Shown here one piece after another: positions 40,300 through 48,665 of a stretch of 64,000 bases of DNA; the stretch's first letter is position 1; each line of letters begins with the position of its first letter. Position numbers and translations under genes: made by a program. The stretch comes from Deinococcus hopiensis KR-140 (GTDB lineage Bacteria > Deinococcota > Deinococci > Deinococcales > Deinococcaceae). The DNA is taken from assembly GCA_943327755.2 (NCBI GenBank), contig CALPYF020000023.1:3449-67448 (forward strand). The letters run 5' to 3'. The notes beneath the pieces were generated by a model that had not been told where the DNA came from, did no database searches, and saw only the letters and a program-made list of their open reading frames with translations.

Positions 40300-40467
40300 T
40301 CAGTGCACGGTGCGGGGCGGACGCGGGATGAGCCGCTCGCGGTCCACTTCGCGGTTCTGCTCGCCGATCGCCTCGATGTCCCGCGTCCAGGCCTGGAGCG
40401 TGTCCTGATCGTCCGTCCAGGTGGTGTCGGGATCTCCTGTGGGGGCCGGCGTGCGTGGGCCGCTCAC
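40300..40467 (-). CDS. Small acidic protein, 55 aa
   Basis: The GTG start overlaps the TGA of the upstream gene (GTGA), and the frame gives a coherent 55-residue acidic protein (GDPDTTWTDDQDTLQAWTRD, then IEAIGEQNREVDRERLIPR). It is the last gene of the long copy-18 operon. Its position and codon pattern support it; no motif. Confidence 0.6.
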   Translation of the reverse strand: MSGPRTPAPTGDPDTTWTDDQDTLQAWTRDIEAIGEQNREVDRERLIPRPPRTVH

Positions 40468-41313
40468 GCCTGGCTCCGCTTGACCGTCCAGAGGGCCGCG
40501 CCGGGCACGCGGGTGAGCTGCGGCAGGCCGCGCAGCTGGGTGCGCAGCGTCCCGTCCTGCACGTCCGGCGCGCCCGGCACGGCCCGGTAGGCGCGCAGCA
40601 GCAGCCGCTCATCCCAGGTGTCCTCCCCGGCGGCGCGCAGCGCACCGATCAGCGCGCTCAGCCAGTGGCGGCTGCTCCACTCGTTCAGCGGACCGGTGAA
40701 CGCTCCACTGCGCAGCTGCGTCAGGGTCGTCGCGGGCCACGCGATGCGCAGCAGGTCGGCACTGAGCCCGGTGCGGCGGGCCGCCCCCTCGGCGCTGAGC
40801 TGCTCACCCGGGGCCAGGGTCAGGCGCCGCAGCGCGTACGGCGCCTCGCCCACGTACAGCGCCCACTGCGCCGCTGAGACGCGCGCGGTCCGCACGTCCA
40901 GGCAGAGGGTGCGCGCGGCGAGCAGCAGCACGCCCCACTCGTCGGCGTCGTCCGGCGTGACCAGGCGGGGCGTCTGCGCCCACGCGATCAGCGCCGCGCA
41001 GTCCAGGTCGTGCCGGGCGGCGAGTTGCAATTGCCGCAGCGCACGCAGGCGCACCTGCCGGACGCGTTCCTGCGTGCGCTGCCAGCGCCGTGTCGAGCAG
41101 CGGCTCATTGCTGGCCTGCGCCACCAGGGCCTCCCAGCCCTGCGGGTCACGCACGCTGCTTTCCAGGGCGCGGACGACCGCCCCGACCTGGATGGGCGGC
41201 GCCTCGCTCCCCGGCAGCGGGGCCGGCCTCAGGCCCTCCAGGGCCGCCACCCAGTGCGCGGGGAACCCCGGCGCGCTCGGGGCGCGCGTGGGCCAGCGGT
41301 GCGTGGCGGTCAC
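40464..41313 (-). pseudogene. Hypothetical protein gene with apparent frameshift near 41085
   Basis: The start frame (MTATHRWPTRAPSAPGFPA ... SNEPLLDTALA) is coupled by ATGA to the gene before it. Near 41080-41095 it degrades, while the neighbouring frame continues sensibly (QRTQERVRQVRLRALRQLQL ... GAALWTVKRSQA) to a TGA coupled to the next gene. One extra base explains both. The intact protein would be about 280 residues, helical, Leu/Arg-rich. Sixth gene of the copy-18 operon. Confidence 0.6.
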
Positions 41314-41657
41314 GCGACGGCCTGGCGGTTCAGGTGCTCGTGCAGCGCGGCCGCCACGATCGCGTCCGGGTCACCGGCGGCCTGCACCTGCGTCCAGAGC
41401 TCGTCGGGCAGCTCGATCCGGCGGACGTGCGTGCTGGCTTTCTTGCTCGCGTTGTTCACGCTCTGCCGCGCGGACGTCAGGGCCTTCCGGCAGGCCTGGA
41501 TGGGATCGGCGTGCACGCTCACGCGTCGGCCGCGCCGCGTGTCCGTCACCTCGAACCGCTGGCGGCCCTCATGGAAGGTCAGGGTGTAGCGGCCCGGGCA
41601 CAGGGCGTTGGCGGCGTCCAGGTGCGCCTGCGCGGCCTCGGGAATGACGGGGCTCAC
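41310..41657 (-). CDS. Hypothetical protein, possible ribbon-helix-helix tail, 115 aa
   Basis: An N-terminal domain with strand FEVTDTRRGRRVSVHADPIQ, then a basic linker and a C-terminal RRIELPDELWTQVQAAGDPD ... IVAAALHEHL. The last part has the strand-helix-helix pattern of ribbon-helix-helix DNA-binding or antitoxin domains. Overlaps both neighbours by ATGA. No toxin gene is recognised next to it. Confidence 0.65.
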   Translation of the reverse strand: MSPVIPEAAQAHLDAANALCPGRYTLTFHEGRQRFEVTDTRRGRRVSVHADPIQACRKALTSARQSVNNASKKASTHVRRIELPDELWTQVQAAGDPDAIVAAALHEHLNRQAVA

Positions 41658-42022
41658 AGCAGCTCCTGAAGGTGCGGGTGCAGGGCGTTCTGCGCCGCGT
41701 CAGCGCCGCAGGCGACCAGGGCGCGCGCGGCGGGCGTGTCCTGCGACTCGGACAGCAGCGTCAGGCCCAGGATGTTCGCGCCGTAATGCGCGTCCCAGGC
41801 CTCAGCAGTGGTGGCCGGGTCATGCTCGAGCGCGGTGTGTTCGAGCACGCTGCGCGCGTCGGTCGCGGCGGCTCGTTCAGGCAGCGTGCGCGCGGGGTCC
41901 TCACTCCAGGCCTGGACGGCCTGCGCGGCGGTTCTGGCCCGGTCGGGCAGTGGGGCGCCGCCCTGAAGGGCAGCCTCGATGACGGCGTGAAGTGTGGCGG
42001 ACAGCGTGTGGGGGGTGTGCAT
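41654..42022 (-). CDS. Hypothetical helical protein, 122 aa
   Basis: Helical, Ala-rich and acidic (ATLHAVIEAALQGGAPLPDR, AATDARSVLEHTALEHD). Coupled to the next gene by ATGA. It follows the previous operon gene by 57 bp, with SD AAAGGAG. No family recognised. Confidence 0.7.
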   Translation of the reverse strand: MHTPHTLSATLHAVIEAALQGGAPLPDRARTAAQAVQAWSEDPARTLPERAAATDARSVLEHTALEHDPATTAEAWDAHYGANILGLTLLSESQDTPAARALVACGADAAQNALHPHLQELL

Positions 42023-42079
42023 GGCGAAGCTCCTTTGTGGGAAGGGCTGTGAGGGGCAGTGTACCAGTGAGGCGGCGCG

Positions 42080-42634
42080 TCACCCGGCCAGCAGACCACC
42101 GTGGCGCGTCCAGCGGCCGCACTGGTACGGCAAGGCGCTCATACGGGCCAGCAGGTCGGTTTCCGGACCGAGGGGCGGGAGTTTCACGTACACGCCCTGC
42201 TCGGTCTCCCGGATGAGGGTGCCGGGGGCGCCTGACGCGGCCCACGTGGGCCGGTACAGGAAGACGCTGCCGTCTGCCTGGAAGTTCAGTTTGGCCGTGA
42301 ACAGGTTAATGCCCCACTCCTGCTGCACCCACGCGTCAATCTGCTGGTGCGGGGGCACCTGCCAGGACACCCCGGTCGGCTCGATCTCCCCGGTCTCGAA
42401 GACGTGCAGCTGCCCCGGGTACTCGCTGACGGGCGCGGCGCGGCACAGCCACAGGGTCCGCAGGGGCTGGGACTCGGGGTGGCGGCTCAGGACCTGCCAG
42501 TACGGGAAGAGCACGCCGCGCAGGCCTGCACTCCGGATGCACTGGCGCACGATCATGCCGGGCGTCAGGGCGGGGGCGGCGCTGGGCGAGAAGTCAAACT
42601 CGAACAGTGGCGCCTCGGCGGCCCTGCGGGTCAT
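42080..42634 (-). CDS. Hypothetical protein, 184 aa
   Basis: Third gene of the copy-18 operon, overlapping the DUF262 gene by ATGA. It contains LTPGMIVRQCIRSAGLRGVL, then VLSRHPESQPLRTLWLC and WVQQEWGINLFTAKLNF. Mixed fold, no known motif. Coupling to the DUF262 protein suggests a joint function. Confidence 0.7.
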   Translation of the reverse strand: MTRRAAEAPLFEFDFSPSAAPALTPGMIVRQCIRSAGLRGVLFPYWQVLSRHPESQPLRTLWLCRAAPVSEYPGQLHVFETGEIEPTGVSWQVPPHQQIDAWVQQEWGINLFTAKLNFQADGSVFLYRPTWAASGAPGTLIRETEQGVYVKLPPLGPETDLLARMSALPYQCGRWTRHGGLLAG

Positions 42635-43173
42635 GCCTGCCCCTCCGGCGGACGGTGCTCCGGCGCGTGCGGGGTGCCGCCGTAGTTCATCCGGACGTAC
42701 AGGTCTCGCAGCCGGGACTCGGTGTAGGAGGTGTCCAGCTGCACGAAGCCCAGCGTCGTCTCGCCGAGAAACCGCTGATGGTCGGCGGGATTCAGGTCCG
42801 CCCAGGTGGCGCCGAATACGCGCAGGTCGCCGTTCAGGTAGCGGGCCAGGGCGCGCAGGCGCTGCTGGCCGTCGATCAAGAGCAGGTCGAGCGGATCAAG
42901 GCGGCTCAGGTGAAGGCTGTTGCGGCGGGTGACGACGACCGCGCCGAGATGCAGGCCAAGCCAGGCACTCTCGATGAAGCGCTGCTGCTGGGGCGTGGTC
43001 CAGACGGCCGGGCGCTGCCAGTCCGGCAGGCGGAACCCCAGGACGTACGTGCCGGGCGTGAGGTGGCGGGCCTGCACGTCGCGCTGCGCCTGCTGCTCGA
43101 ATTCGAGGAATTCGATGACGCTGCGCCGGGTGGGGGCGGTCTGGAGGACTGGGCTGGGCATCGTGATGGTCAT
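42631..43173 (-). CDS. DUF262 (GmrSD-type N-domain) protein, 180 aa
   Basis: Clear DUF262 signatures: LPDWQRPAVWTTPQQQRFIE at residues about 49-68, LLIDGQQRLRALARYLNG with the DGQQR motif, then the ESRLRDLYVRMNYGGTPH ending. DUF262 is a ParB-like nuclease/NTPase fold found in the type IV restriction enzyme GmrSD and related defence proteins. Here only the DUF262 part exists, without the DUF1524 HNH domain of GmrD. It may be a solo regulator or need a partner from its operon. Confidence 0.8.
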   Translation of the reverse strand: MTITMPSPVLQTAPTRRSVIEFLEFEQQAQRDVQARHLTPGTYVLGFRLPDWQRPAVWTTPQQQRFIESAWLGLHLGAVVVTRRNSLHLSRLDPLDLLLIDGQQRLRALARYLNGDLRVFGATWADLNPADHQRFLGETTLGFVQLDTSYTESRLRDLYVRMNYGGTPHAPEHRPPEGQA

Positions 43174-43189
43174 GGGGGCACCTCGGGCG

Positions 43190-43480
43190 TTAGTCGATGT
43201 TGTCGAGGATCAGGCGGCGGGAGACGCCGCTCCAGTCGAGGCACAGGCGACTGCCGTTGCCGATGGTCGTGACGCCGGTGAGGTCGTAGCCCCAGGCGCG
43301 CAGCGTGTCGCAGACCTGGCGCAGGACGATCTGTTCGCGTTCGTAGGCGTCGCCGTCGGCGTCAAACCAGATCTCGGCCTGTTTGCTCGCGCCGCTGAAG
43401 GTGTAGCGGTCGGGATCGACTTCGGCGCTGCGCAGGGCGCTGCGGATCAGGGGCACGGTGAGGCGGCGTGTGGGGGACAT
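43190..43480 (-). CDS. Hypothetical protein, 96 aa
   Basis: First gene of the seven-gene copy-18 operon. TRRLTVPLIRSALRSAEVDP, then EIWFDADGDAYEREQIVLRQ and RAWGYDLTGVTTIG. Small alpha/beta protein; no family recognised. Confidence 0.75.
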   Translation of the reverse strand: MSPTRRLTVPLIRSALRSAEVDPDRYTFSGASKQAEIWFDADGDAYEREQIVLRQVCDTLRAWGYDLTGVTTIGNGSRLCLDWSGVSRRLILDNID

Positions 43481-43521
43481 GGCACTCCTTTTGGCAGGTG
43501 TGGGCCCGCCTGATTTTCCAA

Positions 43522-43551
43522 AGTTTACCACGCATTGTATAAAATTGACAA
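43522..43551 (-). promoter_or_regulatory. Promoter module, copy 18
   Basis: -35 TTGTCA (43546-43551), 18 bp AT-rich spacer ending CGTGG, -10 TAAACT (43522-43527). The leader can form a CAGG/CCTG hairpin but lacks GCAAGA. It drives 43480 to 40300, the longest operon in the window. Confidence 0.85.
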
Positions 43552-43563
43552 GGCATCGGACTA

Positions 43564-43630
43564 AGATCGTCCCCTGCTACTCGGGACCCAGACGCGAGCA
43601 GTAGGGGACGATCTCTTCACAGGTGAAGAG
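43564..43630. terminator. Two successive hairpins between operons
   Basis: A long stem (43564-43583 with 43595-43614, 18 of 20 bp matched) followed by CTCTTCAC/GTGAAGAG (43613-43630). They lie between the stop at 43642 and promoter copy 18, so they should isolate the two units. Confidence 0.65.
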
Positions 43631-43641
43631 GCGCCTGACGC

Positions 43642-43941
43642 CTAACTCGCGAGCCCAGGCTGCCGGCGAATGAGGGTGTCGGGTGCGCCCGCAAGGCGCA
43701 GTAGGTGGCGGTCGAGTTCTTCCTGGTGGATGACGAGTGTGGCGCGCAGCTGCGCGGCCTGCGCGGCGGTCTGTTCGTCCAGGCCCGCGCGGGTGGCGGC
43801 GTCCTGGTAGAGCGCTTCGAGGGGGTGGCGGGCGTCTTCTGGGTGGGGCGCGGCGTGCAGGGCGCGCAGCGCGGCGTCCAGCTGCGTGGGGATCAGGTGG
43901 GCCGTGATGAGCTGCTGCTGGTAGGTGGGATCACTCGACAT
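43642..43941 (-). CDS. Hypothetical helical protein, 99 aa
   Basis: Single gene under promoter copy 19. All-helical (TAHLIPTQLDAALRALHAAP, QTAAQAAQLRATLVIHQEEL). No family recognised. SD AGGAGCC lies directly after a leader hairpin of its own type (GGGGAGGC/GCCTCCCC-like). Confidence 0.75.
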   Translation of the reverse strand: MSSDPTYQQQLITAHLIPTQLDAALRALHAAPHPEDARHPLEALYQDAATRAGLDEQTAAQAAQLRATLVIHQEELDRHLLRLAGAPDTLIRRQPGLAS

Positions 43942-43984
43942 GACGGCTCCTGGGGAGGCCAGATCAGCCTCCCCTATACACCAG

Positions 43985-44014
43985 AGTTTACCACGCAAGC
44001 CAGTGGCGGGGTGC
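43985..44014 (-). promoter_or_regulatory. Promoter module, copy 19
   Basis: Core CGTGG-TAAACT (-10 at 43985-43990), spacer and -35 poor. The leader has a GGGGAGG/CCTCCCC hairpin whose loop differs from the GCAAGA family. Confidence 0.65.
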
Positions 44015-44020
44015 GGGTCG

Positions 44021-44989
44021 TCACGGCGTGGCGGTCAGTGCCTCCCGGTCACGCTTCAGGTCATCGTAAAAGATGCTGAACGCCGCCTGCATCGCCGCCT
44101 TCGCCCCACTTGCCACGGCAAACGCGACCTGGTTGCCCTTCGTGACGTCACCGCACGCGTACACGCCCGGCACCGTCGTCATCTGCTGGGCATTGACCGT
44201 GATCCCGGCGGCCGTCACCTCGCACCCCAGCGCCTCGGCCAGCTCGCCCCGCACCCGCCGCTCCCCGTGCGCGTACAGCACGTCCCGCTCCAGTACCTGT
44301 CCGTCGCGGAAGTGCAGCCGCACCCCGCCCCCCGCCCGCGCCTCGACCCGGGCCAGCGGCGCTTCCAGGACGGTCACGCCCCGGTAGGTCAGCAGCGCCC
44401 GCTCCTCCTCGGTGAGGATCGCTGGGCCGTCCGTGCAGACGAGCACGTCCTGGGTGATCTTCTGGTGGTACAGCACGTTCTCCACGGCGCTCTGCCCCTG
44501 TAGCCCCGGCATGAGCACGGCAATCTGCCCGCCGCGCAGCTCCCACCCGTAGCAGTACGGGCAGTGGTGGACATCCCGCCCCCACAGGTCCCGCAGTCCC
44601 TCAGGCTGCTCCGGCAGGACGTCCTCGACCCCCGTCGCCAGAATGACCTTCCGCGCCTGAACCGACTGGCCGCCTTCGAGCACCGCGGTGAACGCCCCGT
44701 CCTGTCCGCTCAGGGCCTCGACGCGGGCCTCGATGACCGGGAAGTTGTACGGCTGCAGATCATCGAGCGCGGCCGCCAGAATCACGTCCGGGCTCTGACG
44801 GTCGCGGCTGAACACGCCGCCAGCGTGCGGACTGGGTGCGTTGCGGCTCGGACCGCTCGTGATTACCGCGCCGCGTTTGAGTCCGCGCGCGGTGTACAGC
44901 GCCGCACTCAGCCCAGCGAACCCGCCGCCGATGATGAGCACGTCGAGCACCGTGGGCGCCGCCGATGGAACTGGATCCTGAAAAGCCAT
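44021..44989 (-). CDS. Thioredoxin-reductase-like FAD/NAD(P) oxidoreductase, 322 aa
   Basis: FAD-binding DVLIIGGGFAGLSAALYTA (residues 16-34), ILATGVED, a redox CPYC (143-146) in HHCPYCYGWE, a loose NAD(P) region, and the FAD-closing GVYACGDVTKGNQVAFAVASG. This matches the thioredoxin-reductase-like family whose partner is often not thioredoxin. The start is uncertain (ATG 44989 chosen, 45001 possible; no SD). It lies just beyond a repeated-promoter operon and has no obvious partner gene. Confidence 0.85.
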   Translation of the reverse strand: MAFQDPVPSAAPTVLDVLIIGGGFAGLSAALYTARGLKRGAVITSGPSRNAPSPHAGGVFSRDRQSPDVILAAALDDLQPYNFPVIEARVEALSGQDGAFTAVLEGGQSVQARKVILATGVEDVLPEQPEGLRDLWGRDVHHCPYCYGWELRGGQIAVLMPGLQGQSAVENVLYHQKITQDVLVCTDGPAILTEEERALLTYRGVTVLEAPLARVEARAGGGVRLHFRDGQVLERDVLYAHGERRVRGELAEALGCEVTAAGITVNAQQMTTVPGVYACGDVTKGNQVAFAVASGAKAAMQAAFSIFYDDLKRDREALTATP

Positions 44990-45070
44990 GGCGCGCAGCA
45001 TCGCACAGCCCTCAGCCGCTGTCTGCCGCATGTGATCTGCTCGCAGCCGGGGCCCTCCCCTTCAGCAGTC

Positions 45071-45092
45071 ATCCCCGGCCAGAGCCGGGGAT
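45071..45092. repeat. ATCCCCGGC hairpin, terminator or IS-end relic
   Basis: ATCCCCGGC-CAGA-GCCGGGGAT is a perfect 9-bp hairpin in a 200-bp stretch without genes upstream of the reductase. Hairpins of this wording often mark IS200/IS605 ends, but no transposase remains, so a terminator or REP-like role is equally possible. Confidence 0.4.
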
Positions 45093-45193
45093 TCAGTGGG
45101 TGACCCCAAGAAGCAGGCACTGAAGGTGCCCAATGAACAGAACGTAGCACGGCAGGCCCAGCAGCTGGAATCTCCCGCCGGAATCGGCGCAGG

Positions 45194-45361
45194 TCAGCGT
45201 CCCTGCACGTCCATCTCTGAAGCGTGGGGCAACTGATCCTGATCGCGGGTCACTCGCCGCGGCTCGCGCTGATCCTGCGCCGACTGGGTGGGAACCGGCG
45301 CGCTCAGCAGGTCCAGCAGTAAGGAGATCTGCGCCCGGTTCGCGTCGTCGTGAGGGGACAT
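45194..45361 (-). CDS. Small acidic protein, 55 aa (tentative)
   Basis: A 55-codon frame from ATG 45359-45361 gives a sensible polar peptide (MSPHDDANRAQISLLLDLLS, then DQREPRRVTRDQDQ). It has no SD and no motif, and is reported because it fills an otherwise empty stretch with a coherent composition. Confidence 0.4.
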   Translation of the reverse strand: MSPHDDANRAQISLLLDLLSAPVPTQSAQDQREPRRVTRDQDQLPHASEMDVQGR

Positions 45362-45431
45362 GGGGCGCAGTGTCGCACGCGCCCGCCCAGGTGATGGCCC
45401 AACATGACGCGCCCGGCCGGGGGCGGCGCCT

Positions 45432-45731
45432 TCAGGGCTTGTTGAGAAATTCCATCAGGGCCTGTACGCCTGGGGCGCGCGGCGAACTCGCGGGGGTGTG
45501 TCCGGCCAGGGCGTCAAGTTCTGCGGGCTCGAGGGTGACGCCATGCGCGCTCAGCTGCGTCTGCAACTGCATGAGCGTCAGGCCGCCGCCGTAGGTGCCG
45601 ACCGTAGCGTCGGGGTCGTCCATGTTGCAGTACACGAGGTGCTTGCCACGTTCGACGGTCAGGTAGAAATACTGGAGGGGTGCGTCCCAGCCGTAGGTGA
45701 GGGTCAGGTCATTGTGGTGCAGGGTGGGCAT
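45432..45731 (-). CDS. Hypothetical protein, 99 aa
   Basis: Aromatic-rich beta N-terminus (DLTLTYGWDAPLQYFYLTVE) with KHLVYCNMDDPDATVGTY, then a helical tail. Sole gene between short intergenic stretches; SD AGGAGC before ATG. The pattern is reminiscent of small bacterial proteins with a beta-sheet core but no family is recognised. Confidence 0.65.
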   Translation of the reverse strand: MPTLHHNDLTLTYGWDAPLQYFYLTVERGKHLVYCNMDDPDATVGTYGGGLTLMQLQTQLSAHGVTLEPAELDALAGHTPASSPRAPGVQALMEFLNKP

Positions 45732-45863
45732 CAGGCGGCGCTCCTGTGGTGGGAATCCGTGAAGGGGCGTGTGCCGAGCGGTCCTGATGTGGGTCAGGAA
45801 TCGGCCGGGTCAGGTTGTGGCGTCTGAGCGCTGGAGGGCGTGTCATACCCCCGCGGGGTGACG

Positions 45864-46340
45864 TCAGAGGCGGGCGAGTTGAATCTGCTCGGTGCAGTGA
45901 CGCAGATATAAGCCAACGCGCACGGCGTCGGCCCGCTCCTGCGCCGTGATACGGCGCGGATACACGACGTTGCCCTCCTGGACGCGGTGCACGTCTCGTC
46001 CGGTCCAGCGGCTCCCGTCTGGCAGCACGACGGTCATGGACTGATCCCCGACAAGGTCTGACTCGTTGAAGCACAGCAGGCGCTCTCCGGTTACTTGCCC
46101 GGTCACGGTGGTGCCGTTGGTGAGGGTCACGGTCACTGGGCGGTAACTGTCATCGAGCAGGCTCATGGCACTGCGCGTCTGGGCAGTCATTTCATTGAGT
46201 GCGGCGTCAAGTTTGGCGGTGAAGGCGGAGACGTAGAACCGGGCGAAGATGGGGTAGAAGGCGAGAAGGGCAATCAGCATCAAGAGAGGGAGTCGACTCC
46301 ATTGGAATGCCCGCTTGGCTGTGGAGACTGCGTGGGTCAT
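45864..46340 (-). CDS. Membrane-anchored protein, 158 aa
   Basis: One N-terminal membrane helix (LPLLMLIALLAFYPIFARFY) after a short cytoplasmic basic stretch; the rest is extracytoplasmic, with a strand-rich segment (PVTVTLTNGTTVTGQVTG) and two Cys. GC content and wording are milder than in the neighbours. A start two codons upstream (GTG 46346) is possible. Confidence 0.7.
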   Translation of the reverse strand: MTHAVSTAKRAFQWSRLPLLMLIALLAFYPIFARFYVSAFTAKLDAALNEMTAQTRSAMSLLDDSYRPVTVTLTNGTTVTGQVTGERLLCFNESDLVGDQSMTVVLPDGSRWTGRDVHRVQEGNVVYPRRITAQERADAVRVGLYLRHCTEQIQLARL

Positions 46341-46465
46341 ACACACTCCGCTACGGTGAGTGGGATGGTGGGGTTGCTGAAGACCTGCAGGGCGGTCCAG
46401 AGCAGGGCCGTCGTGGATTGGGTAGAGGGGTGGCGTGGCTCATGCGTGGGCCTGCAATTCCTGCC

Positions 46466-47833
46466 CTAGCGCTGACGTAGGGATGCCCTTGCGTCGGAGC
46501 AGGTGCTGCACTGGTGCTCGGCAGTCCACCAGCACCCTTCGGGGCAGGCCCAGTGCTCGGTACAGCCGCACGTGGCGCAGGCGCGCTCGCCGCTCAGGCG
46601 GCCGTAGGCGCGGCGCGCGGCGTCCTCGTCCATCCCGGCGTGGTACGCGCGGCCCTCGTGGACGGCCAGGCCGCTGCGGGTCAGCCCTTCGAGGGCGGCC
46701 CACACCTGCCATTCGGGCGCGCCGGGCAGCAGGGCGCGCGCCTGCTTGAGGGTCAGCGGGCCGCGCTGGTGGAGGTGGATGAGCAGCGCGGCCGTGCCCT
46801 GGTCGTCCAGTCGGCCGCCCTCGGGGTCAGGGTAGGCGTCGTGGTGCGCGCCGTCGAGCGTGCGGTGCGGCCAGCTGCGCCCGCTGGAGGTGCGGGTGCC
46901 CCTCTCATCGAAAGTGCCCCACTGCTTGAAGTGGAACGCGACGCCGGCACTCGCGCAGCGGTCGCGCAGCAGCCGGGCCCAGGCGGGCTGCATGGGCCGG
47001 GCGTGGCGGCCGCTTTCCCCACCGGCGATCACCCAGTGCAGGGTGGAGGCCATGCGGGCGTGGCACTCGCTGCGCGGCATGACGCCCTGCCCTTCACAGC
47101 CGCTGCACGTCTCGTCGCTGGTGGTGCCGTACGCGGCCGGGTCGATCTCTTCCGGGCAGTGGTCGAAGTGCAGCCAGGGCAGCAGGTCGAGCTCGCCGAG
47201 CAGGGGTTCGCAGGAGAGGAAGCGCACGGCCGCGGGCGTGGCCAGCAGCGCCGGGACGCGCGCCTCGGCGGCCGCCTGGTGCTCGGTGCTGGTGCCGAGC
47301 CAGAGGCCGGGGTGCGTGAGGGGGCCCGGCGCGTCCCGGAAGGTAACGCTGGCCGGCGCGGCGCCGGGGAAGGGCAGGGCGGCCATGGCCGCGGCGATCA
47401 GCGCGCGGCGTCCGGGGTGCGTGAGGTACGCCTGGAGGCGCTGGGGGCGTTTGGTGAGCACCTGAAACACGTGGCCTCTGGCGTCGGCGGCGAGGAACAT
47501 CACGGCGAACGCGCGGTCGAGGAACGCGTCGGGTACGTCCTCGTGCAGGAGGTCGGAGACGGAGTTCACGAAGATCCGCTGCGGTTTGGTCCAGCGCAAG
47601 GGGATCAGGAGCCGCTCGGGCAGGAGTTGCAGCTGGTGGAAGGGCCGGGCGTACTGGGGGACGTTCTGCAACTGGCCGTTCTGGTAGGCGATGTGCCGCT
47701 GGTTGTGGAGTTCGGCGGCGTAGCAGTGGCGGCAGCCTTCGCTGACGGCGCCGCCGGGCAGGGTGGGTTTGGTGCAGCCGACCGTGGGATTCCAGGTGCG
47801 ATCGGTCCAGCTGATCTCGGTGTCTCCGGGCAT
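46466..47833 (-). CDS. DUF5131 / phage Gp37-Gp68 family protein with zinc-rich C-terminus, 455 aa
   Basis: The N-terminus reads ISWTDRTWNPTVGCTKPTLP then SEGCRHCYAAEL, the classic DUF5131 start with Cys residues spaced as in radical-SAM-like proteins. NSVSDLLHEDVPDAFLDRAF and VIAGGESGRHARPMQPAWAR are further family signatures. The usual family length is about 250-300, so the last 130 residues are an extension: a winged-helix-like part and a Cys-rich end (CATCGCTEHWACPEGCWW ... CSTC). Last gene of the prim-pol operon. Confidence 0.8.
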   Translation of the reverse strand: MPGDTEISWTDRTWNPTVGCTKPTLPGGAVSEGCRHCYAAELHNQRHIAYQNGQLQNVPQYARPFHQLQLLPERLLIPLRWTKPQRIFVNSVSDLLHEDVPDAFLDRAFAVMFLAADARGHVFQVLTKRPQRLQAYLTHPGRRALIAAAMAALPFPGAAPASVTFRDAPGPLTHPGLWLGTSTEHQAAAEARVPALLATPAAVRFLSCEPLLGELDLLPWLHFDHCPEEIDPAAYGTTSDETCSGCEGQGVMPRSECHARMASTLHWVIAGGESGRHARPMQPAWARLLRDRCASAGVAFHFKQWGTFDERGTRTSSGRSWPHRTLDGAHHDAYPDPEGGRLDDQGTAALLIHLHQRGPLTLKQARALLPGAPEWQVWAALEGLTRSGLAVHEGRAYHAGMDEDAARRAYGRLSGERACATCGCTEHWACPEGCWWTAEHQCSTCSDARASLRQR

Positions 47834-47834
47834 G

Positions 47835-48068
47835 TCAGGGGGTCTCCGGCGCGTCGATCCAGTATTCGGCCTTGCGGCCGTGCCCGGGCTGGGAGTGGTG
47901 GATCAGGCCGCGCTGCTTGAGGTGGTAGGCGTGGTTGCCGACCGTGTGGGAGTTCAGGCCGGTTTCGACCGCGACTTCATCGGCGGTGGTCTTGACGCCG
48001 GGGAATTCGGCAATCGCGGCGTACACGGTGGCGATCTTGCTGCCTGGGCGCAGGGTGGGGGCGCTCAC
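47835..48068 (-). CDS. Winged-helix protein, 77 aa
   Basis: GSKIATVYAAIAEFPGVKTT, then EVAVETGLNSHTVGNHAYHL, KQRGLIHHSQPG and EYWI form a compact winged helix. It overlaps the gene before it and ends 1 bp before the DUF5131 start. Likely a DNA-binding accessory protein of the replication operon. Confidence 0.7.
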   Translation of the reverse strand: MSAPTLRPGSKIATVYAAIAEFPGVKTTADEVAVETGLNSHTVGNHAYHLKQRGLIHHSQPGHGRKAEYWIDAPETP

Positions 48069-48616
48069 GCGTCCTCCCGGGGGGCGGGGCGCTGCTGCCC
48101 GTCGAGCGTGAAGGCGAGTTCGCGGCGGGCGTGGGCGGCGCCGCGCAGGTGGTGGGCGAGGTCGGTCAGGGCGTAGACGCGCAGGTCCTCCTGGAGGAGC
48201 GTGGTCAGGGTGTTGCCCGGCGTGTGCAGAACCGCGCCCGCTTCCTGCTCAGCCTGCGCGGCCCGGCGCTCGTCGGCGTCGGCCTCGGCGCGCAGCGTCT
48301 CGGCACGCCGGATCAGGGCCTCCTGGGTGAGGGCGGCCCTGAGGGCGGTCACGGCGGCGCGCTGCTCGGGCGTCCAACTGTCTTCGGGCGCGGCGCCCAG
48401 TGGGGCGAGGCACCCGAGGAACGCCGGGCCGCGCCGCAGTTCGCCGGTGTCGCTCAGGAACCGGCAGATGTAGTCCAGGCGGTCGGTGCTGGCGATGACC
48501 ACGGGGGTCCAGGCGTGGCCGTGCAGGGGATTGACCTGCCACGCGAGGTCGCCGGGTTGGAAGTCCGGGCGGGCGGCGGCATGCAGCTGGTCGTGCTGTG
48601 GGGCGGGACTGGGCAT
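48065..48616 (-). CDS. Hypothetical protein, 183 aa
   Basis: A small SH3-like or KOW-like N-terminal part (RPDFQPGDLAWQVNPLHGHA ... DYICRFLSDTGELRRGPAF) followed by a long charged helix (ALIRRAETLRAEADADERRA). It overlaps the winged-helix gene by ATGA/GTGA. Fourth gene of the prim-pol operon; no family assigned. Confidence 0.7.
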   Translation of the reverse strand: MPSPAPQHDQLHAAARPDFQPGDLAWQVNPLHGHAWTPVVIASTDRLDYICRFLSDTGELRRGPAFLGCLAPLGAAPEDSWTPEQRAAVTALRAALTQEALIRRAETLRAEADADERRAAQAEQEAGAVLHTPGNTLTTLLQEDLRVYALTDLAHHLRGAAHARRELAFTLDGQQRPAPREDA

Positions 48617-48665
48617 GTGAGCTCCTGTGGCGCGCGGTGGGGGCGCGCGCCGGGCGGGGGTGGGG

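Noticed and set aside
45071..45092. IS200/IS605 element
   Set aside because: Only one hairpin is present and no transposase or second end is visible.
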